This document shows positions 15,479-23,498 of a stretch of 29,840 bases of DNA, in pieces. Source of the stretch: Clostridia bacterium (lineage in GTDB: Bacteria > Bacillota_A > Clostridia > Christensenellales > Aristaeellaceae); the NCBI GenBank assembly GCA_017509065.1, contig JAFWQM010000043.1:1-29840 (forward strand). The letters run 5' to 3'. Every line of letters starts with the position of its first letter. The stretch's first letter is position 1. The position numbers were made by a program, and so were the translations under genes. The notes beneath the pieces were generated by a model. The model had not been told where the DNA came from, did not search any database, and saw nothing but the letters and a program-made list of their open reading frames with translations.

Positions 15479-15507
15479 AGTATACCATAATTGGGAGAAG
15501 AAAGCAA
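15479..15507 (-). promoter_or_regulatory. Promoter of the GH130-GH38 operon
   Basis: TTGCTT (15502-15507), 17 bases, TATACT (15479-15484) on the minus strand, about 50 bases before the GH130 start. The -10 is one base from consensus; the -35 is weak, which fits an activated promoter. Confidence 0.6.
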
Positions 15508-15526
15508 TGGTTTCAAGTGTATACCA
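15480..15526. promoter_or_regulatory. Direct repeats GTATACCA flanking the GH130 promoter, candidate regulator sites
   Basis: GTATACCA occurs at 15480-15487, overlapping the -10, and again at 15519-15526, upstream of the -35, 39 bases apart. Two identical octamers around a weak promoter suggest sites for a sugar-responsive regulator. No such regulator gene lies in the window. Confidence 0.35.
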
Positions 15527-15545
15527 AAAAACATGCATTCCCCGC

Positions 15546-15574
15546 TTGTTTCCCCCTCCCGCTCATGGTATAAT
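15546..15574 (+). promoter_or_regulatory. Promoter of the DUF1846 gene
   Basis: TTGTTT (15546-15551), a 17-base spacer and a perfect TATAAT (15569-15574) on the plus strand, about 40 bases before the chosen ATG at 15616. It is divergent from the GH130 promoter. Confidence 0.75.
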
Positions 15575-15615
15575 GCGCAGGTGTGGGCAAAAACGAAAGA
15601 GGGGGGCGACCAGCC

Positions 15616-17097
15616 ATGCGCATCGGTTTTGATCATGACAAGTACACGGCCTTGCAGTCTCAGCATATCCGGGAAAGGATCGACGCCTTTGGGGGCAAGC
15701 TGTACTTAGAGTTAGGCGGCAAGCTGTTTGACGATTATCACGCTTCCAGGGTGCTGCCGGGCTTTCGGCCTGACAGCAAAATGTCCATGCTGCTGAATTT
15801 GAAGGATCAGGCGGAGCTGGTGATCGCCATCAACGCCGACGATATCGAAAAAAGCAAGGTGCGGGGCGACCTTGGCATTACTTACGATAACGACGTGCTG
15901 CGCCTGATCGATTCCTTCCGGGGCATCGGCCTGTACGTGGGCAGCGTGGTGATGACCCGCTGGCAGGAGCAGCGGGCCGCGGTACATTTCAAGCAGCTTT
16001 TGGAAAGCCTCGGCATGAAGGTGTACCGCCATTTTCCCATCGAGGGCTACCCCTATAACGTAAAGCACATCGTCAGCGACGAGGGCTTTGGCCGCAATGA
16101 ATATATCGAAACCACCAGGCCCCTGGTGCTGGTGACGGCCCCCGGCCCCGGCAGCGGCAAAATGGCCACGTGTTTAAGCCAATTGTACCAGGAACACCAG
16201 CGCGGCGTCAACGCGGGCTACGCCAAGTTTGAAACTTTCCCCATCTGGAACCTGCCCCTCACCCACCCGGTGAACGTGGCCTATGAGGCCGCCACCGCCG
16301 ACCTGGACGACGTGAACATGATCGACCCCTTCCACATGGAAGCCTATGGGATCACCACGGTGAATTACAACCGGGATGTGGAGATCTTCCCGGTGCTCAA
16401 CGCCCTGTTTGAATACATTTACGGCCAATCGCCCTATAAATCCCCCACGGACATGGGCGTGAACATGGTGGGCAAATGCATCATCGACGACGACGCCTGC
16501 CGCGCCGCCGCGCGCCAGGAAATCATCCGCCGGTATTACGGCGCGCGCTGCGGCCTGCGCCAGGGCAGGGTGGAACCCGCCGAGGTGAAGAAGCTGGAAT
16601 CGCTGATGCAGAAAATGAACCTGACCGACGACGAACGCCCCGTCATCGCCGCCGCCCGCCGCCGGGCGGGCGAGACCGGCGCGCCCGCCCTGGCCATCCA
16701 GTTGGCGGACGGGCAGATCATCACCGGCAAAACCAGCGATCTGATGGGCCCCTCCGCCGCCGTGGTGCTGAACGCGGCCAAAGCCTTGGGCGGCATCGAG
16801 AAAAAAGCGCACCTGATTTCGCCCTCGGTGATCGAGCCCATCCAAACCCTGAAATGCGAATACTTAGGCAACCACAATCCCCGCCTGCACTCCGATGAAA
16901 TTCTGCTGGCCCTTTCCATCTGCGCCGCCGAGGACCCCGCCGCCGCGAACGCGATGAGCCAGCTGAAAAAGTTGGAAGGCTGCGAAGCCCACTCCACCGT
17001 GATCCTCTCTCCCGTGGATGAAAACATTTTCCGCCGCCTGAAAATCAACCTGACCTGCGATCCCAGTTATCAGACGCAGAAGCTCTATCATCCGTAA
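15616..17097 (+). CDS. DUF1846 domain-containing protein
   Basis: The 493-residue protein matches the DUF1846 family over its whole length, from MRIGFDHDKYTALQSQHIRE at the start through TAPGPGSGKMATCLSQLY near residues 176-193, a glycine-rich turn that looks like a nucleotide-binding loop. Structures exist for the family, but no activity is agreed. A longer reading adds 11 residues; the start at 15616 is preferred because family members begin M(K/R)IGFD and a G-rich ribosome binding site (AGGGGGG) precedes it. It is cytoplasmic. It has its own promoter and stands alone, with a second promoter before the next gene. Confidence 0.92.
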   Translation: MRIGFDHDKYTALQSQHIRERIDAFGGKLYLELGGKLFDDYHASRVLPGFRPDSKMSMLLNLKDQAELVIAINADDIEKSKVRGDLGITYDNDVLRLIDSFRGIGLYVGSVVMTRWQEQRAAVHFKQLLESLGMKVYRHFPIEGYPYNVKHIVSDEGFGRNEYIETTRPLVLVTAPGPGSGKMATCLSQLYQEHQRGVNAGYAKFETFPIWNLPLTHPVNVAYEAATADLDDVNMIDPFHMEAYGITTVNYNRDVEIFPVLNALFEYIYGQSPYKSPTDMGVNMVGKCIIDDDACRAAARQEIIRRYYGARCGLRQGRVEPAEVKKLESLMQKMNLTDDERPVIAAARRRAGETGAPALAIQLADGQIITGKTSDLMGPSAAVVLNAAKALGGIEKKAHLISPSVIEPIQTLKCEYLGNHNPRLHSDEILLALSICAAEDPAAANAMSQLKKLEGCEAHSTVILSPVDENIFRRLKINLTCDPSYQTQKLYHP

Positions 17098-17157
17098 GCC
17101 GCCCGTCAAATCCTGTCATTTTTCCACGAAAAACCGCCCCTTTCCGCAAAAAAATAA

Positions 17158-17186
17158 TTGTCACAGGGGGGGCTTTATGCTATAAT
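17158..17186 (+). promoter_or_regulatory. Promoter of the pseudo-receiver/SPFH operon
   Basis: TTGTCA (17158-17163), 17 bases, perfect TATAAT (17181-17186), about 40 bases before the ATG at 17227. The -35 is one base from consensus, so a strong constitutive promoter is likely. Confidence 0.82.
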
Positions 17187-17226
17187 CGGAAAGGTGACAC
17201 AGATTCTGCTGAAGGATGGAGGCACT

Positions 17227-18039
17227 ATGTACAAACTGCTGCTGGTAACAGACCGGGATGACCTGCGCACGCTGTTCCGGGATCAGATCCCATGGGGCAA
17301 CCTGAACTGCCGCGTACCTTACATGGCGTCCTCTCCCCAGGAAGCCATCGATCTGCTCAACACCAAGGCCATCGACGCTGTGGGTTATCGATTTTTTAAC
17401 ATGGACGGCATGGCCCTGACCAAATTCCTGCGTTACGGGCGGCCCAGCCTGCCCATTTTCCAAATCTGCACCGATTGCGAACAGCAGCGGACCGTGCTCA
17501 AGCAGACCGTATCCGTGCTGGACCGGCTGCATGCCGACTACGCCGACGAATATTATGACGAAGAAGCCATGCTCACCATCCAGCGGGACGAACTGATCCA
17601 TGATCTGCTGGCGGAAAAAATCCAGGATTGGGACGGCCTGCAGCGGGAATTGAAGCTGGTCCGCTCCCATGTGAGCTTAGACGAGCCCTGTGTCCTGTAC
17701 GAAATCGACATGCCCCAAGGCGACGTTTACCTTGCCGAGCATCGGGGCCACGCCCAGAAGCGGCTGGAAAGCGCCCTGCGCAATAATTTCTTTGGCCGCT
17801 ATGTGGAAGGGATTTATTACGCCGTGGCGGTGCTCACGCCCCGGCATATCCGCATCGTATGCATGCCCATGCACGGCCAGAAGCCCGAAACGGCGGAAGA
17901 GCTTGGCCGCCGCACCGACGCCCACATTCAGGACAGTATCCAGAAAATCAAGGATTATCTGGACCTGGATATGATGGTCACCGAGTCCGCTTGGCTGACC
18001 AGCGTGAAAGATTTGCTGCGCGAGGCGCAGGAAGCATGA
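17227..18039 (+). CDS. Response-regulator-like protein with a degenerate receiver domain
   Basis: The 270-residue protein begins with a receiver-like fold (residues 1-100): YKLLLVTDRDDLRTLF carries the acidic pair near residues 9-11, and NMDGMALTKFL matches the MDG turn after the phosphoacceptor site. The acceptor position, seven residues before Asp60, is Gly53 in AVGYRFFNMDG, so phosphorylation is unlikely. The middle part resembles the linker domain of YesN/AraC-type regulators (YEIDMPQGD, IYYAVAVLTPRHIRIVCMP), but the AraC DNA-binding domain is absent and the protein ends after a short helix. The start at 17227 has GGAGG close upstream. It is 15 bases from the SPFH gene and certainly cotranscribed. 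A signalling role without phosphorylation is inference. Confidence 0.6.
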   Translation: MYKLLLVTDRDDLRTLFRDQIPWGNLNCRVPYMASSPQEAIDLLNTKAIDAVGYRFFNMDGMALTKFLRYGRPSLPIFQICTDCEQQRTVLKQTVSVLDRLHADYADEYYDEEAMLTIQRDELIHDLLAEKIQDWDGLQRELKLVRSHVSLDEPCVLYEIDMPQGDVYLAEHRGHAQKRLESALRNNFFGRYVEGIYYAVAVLTPRHIRIVCMPMHGQKPETAEELGRRTDAHIQDSIQKIKDYLDLDMMVTESAWLTSVKDLLREAQEA

Positions 18040-18054
18040 TAAGGAGGAATCAAC

Positions 18055-19059
18055 ATGGGACTTTTTGATGTGTTTACCAGCCAACTTGTGGACGTGATCG
18101 AGTGGAAGGACGATTCCAGCGATACCATGGTTTTCCGCTATGACCGCAACGGCAAGGAAATCATGAACGGCGCGCAGTTGACCGTGCGCGAAAGCCAGGT
18201 CGCCATTATGGTGAACGAGGGCGAACTGGCCGACGTATTCGGCCCCGGCCGGTACGAGCTGAAAACCCAGAACATGCCCATCCTCACCGCCCTCAAATCC
18301 TGGAAGTACGGCTTCAATTCCCCCTTCAAGGCCGAAGTGTACTTCGTCAACACCAAGCAGTTCCTGGATCAGAAGTGGGGCACCAGCAATCCCGTCATGA
18401 TGCGGGACGCCGAATTCGGCATGGTGCGCCTGCGCGCCCACGGCATCTATTCCTTCCGGGTGGCCGATCCTGTGGCTTTCCTGAAGGAAGCCTTCGGCAC
18501 CAACGCCTACATGAGCGTGGAGGGCGTGACCGGGCAGATCAAGCGCACCCTGGTTTCCGGCCTTTCCGACGCCATCGCCCAGAGCAAAATCCCCGCCCTG
18601 GACCTGGCCGCCAACTACGACGAACTGGGCCAGTTCGCCCTGCAGAGCCTGTCCCCCCGCATCGCCAATTTGGGCCTTAAGCTGGAAACCTTCGTGATCG
18701 AAAACATCTCCCTGCCCGATGAGGTAGAAAAAGCCATGGACCGGCGCACCTCCATGGGCGTGGTGGGCGATCTGAACCAGTACACCCAGTTCCAGGCCGC
18801 GGAAGCCATCCGCGACGCCGCCAACAACCCCAACGGCATGGCGGGCTTAGGCGCTACCATGGGTATGGGCGCCGTGATGGCCCAGACCATGCAGGGCGCG
18901 TTCAATCCCCAGGCCGCCGCCGCTCCCGCCCAGCAGGCCGCTCCCCAGCGGGCCGAAGCCGCCGCTCCCGCGGGCGAAACCAAGTTCTGCTCCGAATGCG
19001 GCAGCCGCATCCCCCGCACCGCCAAATTCTGCCCCGAATGCGGCGCGAAGCAGGCATAA
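18055..19059 (+). CDS. SPFH domain protein with C-terminal zinc ribbon
   Basis: The 334-residue protein has an SPFH/band-7-like domain (about 20-235) of the YdjI type, found in Bacillota: VRESQVAIMVNEGELADVFGPGRYEL marks the start and LETFVIENISLPDEVEKAMD the end. An Ala/Pro/Gln-rich linker (about 255-305) leads to a zinc ribbon with CSECGSRIP and CPECGAKQ (Cys residues in two CxxC pairs). There is no N-terminal membrane helix, so membrane contact would need a partner. AAGGAGG stands 7 bases before the ATG. In Bacillus subtilis the YdjI relative recruits a membrane-stress complex; a similar role is possible here. A strong terminator follows. Confidence 0.88.
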   Translation: MGLFDVFTSQLVDVIEWKDDSSDTMVFRYDRNGKEIMNGAQLTVRESQVAIMVNEGELADVFGPGRYELKTQNMPILTALKSWKYGFNSPFKAEVYFVNTKQFLDQKWGTSNPVMMRDAEFGMVRLRAHGIYSFRVADPVAFLKEAFGTNAYMSVEGVTGQIKRTLVSGLSDAIAQSKIPALDLAANYDELGQFALQSLSPRIANLGLKLETFVIENISLPDEVEKAMDRRTSMGVVGDLNQYTQFQAAEAIRDAANNPNGMAGLGATMGMGAVMAQTMQGAFNPQAAAAPAQQAAPQRAEAAAPAGETKFCSECGSRIPRTAKFCPECGAKQA

Positions 19060-19079
19060 AAAACCTATCCGATATGATC

Positions 19080-19125
19080 AGAGCGCCGGAAATTGCTTCC
19101 GGCGCTCTTTGCTGTCCTTTTTATA
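19080..19125 (+). terminator. Rho-independent terminator after the SPFH gene
   Basis: AGAGCGCCGGAA (19080-19091), loop ATTGC, TTCCGGCGCTCT (19097-19108) form a perfect 12-bp GC-rich stem 20 bases after the stop, followed by TTGCTG and then CCTTTTTAT. Confidence 0.85.
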
Positions 19126-19239
19126 CTCGTTCAACTCGCGTTGTTTTTTCGCGTATCACGGATTCTCGCGGCTTTTTGGAAAGCTTCCGCCATTGCCGGG
19201 ATCAATTCAGGACAATTGCTTCATTCTTTTCCAAGTTAT

Positions 19240-20871
19240 CTACACCCATTTCGTTTCCTCAACATACGCATCAAACAGCTCCTGCAAGCTGTGTGGCCAT
19301 CCGTCTCTTCTTCGATGCTTGAACCTGTAACGTGCTAAATCCGTTTCATTCATCGGTCGTATATGAAAAGTGTGTCCATCATGAATGCTGCCATCAGCAG
19401 CTTTCATCGTGATTTCGTTTTCTGTTAATTCCAGTATTTCCCCATGAATATCATGTCCACGGTTCAACATGTACTTGAACCGTTTCCCTTCATTATCTTC
19501 TTCCAGTGTCGGCCAGATCAACACTGTTTCATGTAGGAAGAACGTAGGATCATCCATACATTCCATCATGTACGGAATACTTTGATCCGGATGCCATTCG
19601 CCTGCGTCTTCAAAGATTCTTTGTGTAATATGTTCTTTGGTCAATGGCTCATCATAGTTGATACAAACCAAGTGAACACTTTTTTCACTGCAGAGCTTCT
19701 TTTTCTTTGCGTCATGCTGTTGTTGAACAGCAAGCTTACAGCTTCCTCCCCAGTGTTCTACCGGTTTAAAATGCTGTATACCCTGGTATTCAAACCCGAT
19801 ATTGGATGAAGGGACAAATGCGTCCAACTCAAGACCATCAAGCCATTCCGGCCTATAATGCCTTATAACAGCTTTTTCGCCATATATGCCCTCTAAAACA
19901 TGAAACATAATCGTTTCGCAAACCCATGCTTCACCGATCTTCTTAAAGCCCAGCTTCTCTCTTGCCGAGTTCTCTACAGTCCGGTTTATCTCATTGCGAA
20001 GTTCAGCAATCAGTTGTTGTGTCTCATTGCCATTGTTTCCATTCATCGATAACTCAATGATTTGTTTTAGGGCTTCCTGAATTGGTGGCGGACAATCTTC
20101 CTCAATCATTTTGCTATTCCAAGGTGACCGACGGCTTAATCCGAGATGATAGAACTCCTGATTCTTATACCATCCATATGTTTGCGCAAACTGTTCCCCA
20201 TACATCGGCAGGCAATATTTTTTCTTTGGAATTGTTTTGTTGCAATGGAAACATAACCGTTCTTTGAAACGAAGATGCTCTCCAACAACGACATATCGGC
20301 TTTCCTTAATCTCATCTATAAGCGTCTTTGGGAAATCAAGTTCCATAGCAAGGCCGGCCATATCGCTTGAAATCGGTCGTTCCATCGTCATATCTTCCAA
20401 TTTGAAGAAGTTTTCGATTGCCTTTCTTTCACATTCACAGAAGTATACAGGAGTCCCAACATCTTCTGCGAATCCCAAAAATGTACCATATAAACCTGGA
20501 TAGTACACAACAGGAAATGGGAGCCGTTCAATTGTTACCGTGTCCAGCGCAACTTTGCTTCCTCCATCAATGATCGGTGCATATTTTCCTGCTTCACGCT
20601 TAAGTCGTTGAAAGAAATCATGGTAGTCATCAGCGGTTCTGTAAGGCTTCCCATAGAACAGAATGTTCGCCATTTTCCAGCCGAATATATGTTGGAGCAA
20701 AAACATGATCTCGTCCTCATGTAAACAGAAGTCATGCACTGAATCCACGTATGCGGTGTATGTTCCCTGATTGTCATGGAAATGAGGGATGGTTTTTGCT
20801 GCTGACAAAACCCTATTGAATTTTGAAGATCGACTCTTCGAGAATTCAAATCTTACGATTTCCTCATCCAT
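19240..20871 (-). CDS. Lone nuclease-like protein with zinc-finger and PD-(D/E)XK-type core
   Basis: The 543-residue protein is not one I can name. Residues 143-147 (FCECERK) and 207-220 (CFHCNKTIPKKKYC) carry cysteine pairs likely to bind zinc. The C-terminal half has a restriction-endonuclease-like core: a helix with a Glu near 319-327, then LELDAFVPSSNIGFEYQGIQ with Asp350, Glu361 and Gln363, and VHLVCINYDEPLT, the strand pattern of VSR/DUF559-like PD-(D/E)XK nucleases. The last 80 residues form a small beta-rich module. No signal or membrane segment is present. AAGGAGGG precedes the ATG. The gene is visibly more AT-rich than its neighbours and stands alone between two host units, which suggests horizontal acquisition; a defence or DNA-processing role is inference. 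Confidence 0.72.
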   Translation of the reverse strand: MDEEIVRFEFSKSRSSKFNRVLSAAKTIPHFHDNQGTYTAYVDSVHDFCLHEDEIMFLLQHIFGWKMANILFYGKPYRTADDYHDFFQRLKREAGKYAPIIDGGSKVALDTVTIERLPFPVVYYPGLYGTFLGFAEDVGTPVYFCECERKAIENFFKLEDMTMERPISSDMAGLAMELDFPKTLIDEIKESRYVVVGEHLRFKERLCFHCNKTIPKKKYCLPMYGEQFAQTYGWYKNQEFYHLGLSRRSPWNSKMIEEDCPPPIQEALKQIIELSMNGNNGNETQQLIAELRNEINRTVENSAREKLGFKKIGEAWVCETIMFHVLEGIYGEKAVIRHYRPEWLDGLELDAFVPSSNIGFEYQGIQHFKPVEHWGGSCKLAVQQQHDAKKKKLCSEKSVHLVCINYDEPLTKEHITQRIFEDAGEWHPDQSIPYMMECMDDPTFFLHETVLIWPTLEEDNEGKRFKYMLNRGHDIHGEILELTENEITMKAADGSIHDGHTFHIRPMNETDLARYRFKHRRRDGWPHSLQELFDAYVEETKWV

Positions 20872-21191
20872 GCTCTCCCTCCTTTACAAGTTTGGGGCTT
20901 AGCGTCCCATCGTTCCGATAGGATTATCAGTCAAATCCAAATTCACTGATATGCATCGCCCGGCAATTCTCCGCTACCATTCTGACCGTTGGCACAGAAG
21001 CGCCATTGGGCAAATCCGCACTTTTTTTCAGTCGAATCCTTACTTCCGCTCCATCAACCTACACAGTCGTTTATCGTTTGCCGCAATGTCGATCAGGAAA
21101 TACGCAGGGGACGGTTCTATGTTTTATGTATCGCTTCATTCTTTTCTATTTGGAGCGAAGAGAACTTTCTCTTTCTGTTTAGCGCTATCCC
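20872..21191. other. 320-base gap with possible decayed coding sequence
   Basis: No intact gene is supported. On the minus strand two short overlapping frames look protein-like: 21040-21123, ending in LIDIAANDKRLCRLMERK, and 20927-21058, ending in VPTVRMVAENCRAMHISEFG. A frameshift near 21045 would join them, so this may be the 3' remnant of a gene lost upstream of the nuclease. CAGGGGACGGTTCTATG near 21107-21123 resembles GGGGACGGTTCT repeats I recall from intergenic DNA of clostridia. A promoter for the nuclease gene must lie here, but none with good spacing was found. Confidence 0.25.
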
Positions 21192-22073
21192 TCAAATACT
21201 CAGCAAGGTAATGCTGACCACCGCGATCACCACGCCAGCCACCTTTTTGGGGGCGGGTTTTTCGTGGAACAGCAGCACGGCGTACAGGCAGGAAAGCAGC
21301 AGCACCCCGCCGTTTTCCACCGTATAGAGCACCACGGAATTGACCCGAGGCAGTACCGCCACCAGGCCGTTGATGGCCAGCCCGGCGCTGAGCAGGCAGG
21401 CGATCAGGGGCGGCAGACTGCGTTTATTTTGGCGGAAGGCTTGCGGGGTGTTTCCTTTTTCCGCAATCATCAGCTGGATCAGAGAGGTTAATCCCATCAG
21501 GCCGAAGGTAAGCATGATCATTTCGGCGCTTTCGTTTTCGCAGGCCACGGACTGCATTTTCAAAAACACGCTGTACAGCCCGTTGCACAGAAACAGCAGG
21601 GCGCAGAAAAGATAGAATCCTTTCTTAGCCGTTTTTTCCATTTTTCCTTCCCAGTTCATGAGCAGGAAGGCGATCAGCATCATTCCCACGCCCACCCACT
21701 GCACGGGGGTGGTCCCTTCCCGAAGAAAAACCGCGCTGTACGCCATGGGCACCAGGATGGCCCCGTACAGCAGGGACATATTGAAAAAGGCGTAGGACCC
21801 ACGCTTGCCCGCCGCCATTAAACTGCTGTTGTACCCCAGCAGCACCAGGGCGTTCAGGCACCCGAACAGCAGCGTGGGCGGGCTGGGCTGGAACCGGAAA
21901 CCGTTCAGCGCCCAGGTGATCAGGGTGATGAATACCCCTTCCATGGCGCAGAACGCCGGGGCGGCGCATTCCGCTTTTCCGGGATACCGGTGGTTATACA
22001 GGGTGCAGAACAGCGTTTGAAAGCTGTACAGCAGGATAATGCCCGAAATCAAAACCACACTGAGCCAATCCAT
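21192..22073 (-). CDS. EamA/DMT family membrane transporter
   Basis: The 293-residue protein is made almost wholly of about ten hydrophobic helices arranged as two repeats of five, as in drug/metabolite transporters of the EamA family. Typical features are PPTLLFGCLNALVLLGYNSS in the first repeat and the closing helix KVAGVVIAVVSITLL after PAPKK. A longer frame exists upstream, but the start at 22073 is clear: GGAGG stands 7 bases before the ATG, and the longer reading would overlap the fucosidase gene. It lies 14 bases after the fucosidase stop and is cotranscribed with it. Export or uptake of a sugar or related metabolite is possible; the substrate cannot be read from sequence. Confidence 0.85.
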   Translation of the reverse strand: MDWLSVVLISGIILLYSFQTLFCTLYNHRYPGKAECAAPAFCAMEGVFITLITWALNGFRFQPSPPTLLFGCLNALVLLGYNSSLMAAGKRGSYAFFNMSLLYGAILVPMAYSAVFLREGTTPVQWVGVGMMLIAFLLMNWEGKMEKTAKKGFYLFCALLFLCNGLYSVFLKMQSVACENESAEMIMLTFGLMGLTSLIQLMIAEKGNTPQAFRQNKRSLPPLIACLLSAGLAINGLVAVLPRVNSVVLYTVENGGVLLLSCLYAVLLFHEKPAPKKVAGVVIAVVSITLLSI

Positions 22074-22087
22074 GGGCGTTCCTCCAT

Positions 22088-23410
22088 TTATTTCAGAAAC
22101 AGTTCGATCACGGGCACTTCCATATCCGGCTTCACGATGGGCAAGTGCAGGGCCAGCAGATCGTCGCCCCGGGCCGCGCCATCGGAATAATGGTCGTCTT
22201 CCCCTTCCGTCATGCGAATTTCGCTGCCATCGTGGAGGAATTGGGCGTAGGCCACTTTTCCGGCCAAGCCCTTGAGAGACACATGGGCGAAGGGATAGGC
22301 GAAGAGGTGCAGGTACAGGCGTTTTCCGTCCACGCTCTGGGTGAAGCGGCAGTCCGGCGGCAGGGCGGGCAGGATGTCCGGCTCCGCCATGGTGCAATTG
22401 TAAATGGAACGGCTGTTATAGTGCATCCAGCGTTCGAATACATGAAGGGCGTTCTTGGCCCGGCTGTCAAATTCGCCCCGGGCGGTGGGGCCCACGTTCA
22501 TGAGCAGGTTCCCGCCCAAGGAAACGGTGTTCACCAGCATGCGGATCAGCATTTCCGGGGATTTCCAGGAGCTTTCGTCCCGGTGATAGCCCCAGGAGCC
22601 GGAAAAGGTCTGGCAGGCTTCCCAGGTGACCAGTTCGCCGGTTTCCTTGTGGCGCACCCATTCGGTGACCTGGTACTGCTCCGGCGTCCACAGGTCCTGT
22701 TCGATGTCCGCCCGGTTGTCGATGATGATGCCGGGCTGCAGTTCCCGGGCCAGGGCGATAAGCTTGTCGCTCTCCCAATCGTCCCGGCCTTTGCCCCGCA
22801 TCCAGGCTTTGTCCCCTTCGCCAGGGCGTTCGGGATAAGACCAGTCGAACCATAAAATATCGATTTTCCCGTAATTGGTCAGCAGCTCCCGCACCTGATC
22901 CCGCATGTACTGGGCGTAAATCTTCATGTCCCGGCCCTGGTTCTGCTGGAACGCGTCGGGATCGTCCCGGCGGGGGTGGTAAATATCGATGGGGAAATGG
23001 GGATGATGCCAATCGATCAGGGAATAGTAAAAGCCCACCCGCAGGCCCTCCGCCCGGAACGCCTCCACGTACTCCTTCACCAAATCGCGCCCGGCGGGGG
23101 TGTTAGTGCATTTGTAATCGGTGAACTGGCTGTCGAACATGCAGAAGCCTTCGTGGTGCTTGGTGGTGAACACCGCGTACTTCATCCCGGCGGCCTTGGC
23201 CGTCCGCGCCCACTCCCGCGCGTCATACAGGTCAGGATCGAAATACTTGAAATAGCGGTCGTACTCCGCTTCGGGCGTCTTTTCATAGCACTTCACCCAC
23301 TCGTGACGGGCAGGCAGGGCGTACAGCCCCCAGTGAATGAACATGCCGAAGCGGGCGGCGCGGAACCAGGCGGTGTTGCCGGGCGTGGAACGGACCTGAT
23401 AGGAAGACAT
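22088..23410 (-). CDS. Glycoside hydrolase family 29 alpha-L-fucosidase
   Basis: The 440-residue enzyme removes alpha-linked L-fucose from glycans by a retaining mechanism. Family marks are RFGMFIHWGLYALPARHEWV near residues 20-39, FTTKHHEGFCMFDS with His85 and His86 in the active site, and GKIDILWFDWSYP with the nucleophile Asp189. A short C-terminal beta domain completes the fold. No signal peptide is present, so the substrate must be imported. The ATG has AAAGGAG 8 bases upstream, and a promoter with a consensus -35 lies at 23464-23492. The next gene in the operon encodes a DMT-type membrane protein. Fucosylated host glycans are the likely natural source, which fits a gut organism. Confidence 0.94.
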   Translation of the reverse strand: MSSYQVRSTPGNTAWFRAARFGMFIHWGLYALPARHEWVKCYEKTPEAEYDRYFKYFDPDLYDAREWARTAKAAGMKYAVFTTKHHEGFCMFDSQFTDYKCTNTPAGRDLVKEYVEAFRAEGLRVGFYYSLIDWHHPHFPIDIYHPRRDDPDAFQQNQGRDMKIYAQYMRDQVRELLTNYGKIDILWFDWSYPERPGEGDKAWMRGKGRDDWESDKLIALARELQPGIIIDNRADIEQDLWTPEQYQVTEWVRHKETGELVTWEACQTFSGSWGYHRDESSWKSPEMLIRMLVNTVSLGGNLLMNVGPTARGEFDSRAKNALHVFERWMHYNSRSIYNCTMAEPDILPALPPDCRFTQSVDGKRLYLHLFAYPFAHVSLKGLAGKVAYAQFLHDGSEIRMTEGEDDHYSDGAARGDDLLALHLPIVKPDMEVPVIELFLK

Positions 23411-23463
23411 GGCAAAAGCTCCTTTCTCTGCTTTTGTACCGCGAAACGAACGATGTCGGGAAA

Positions 23464-23492
23464 AGCATAGCGAATTTGATCGGGATTGTCAA
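23464..23492 (-). promoter_or_regulatory. Promoter of the fucosidase-transporter operon
   Basis: A perfect TTGACA (23487-23492), 17 bases, then TATGCT (23464-23469) on the minus strand, about 55 bases before the fucosidase ATG. Confidence 0.78.
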
Positions 23493-23498
23493 GCGGTT

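Noticed and set aside
14448..15632. A 394-codon open frame on the plus strand
   Set aside because: It is antisense to the GH130 gene, whose family motifs are unmistakable; the plus-strand frame has no recognisable domain.
20951..21327. Plus-strand frames of 86 and 112 codons across the gap before the transporter gene
   Set aside because: They lack ribosome binding sites and one runs into the antisense of the transporter; the minus strand looks more protein-like here.
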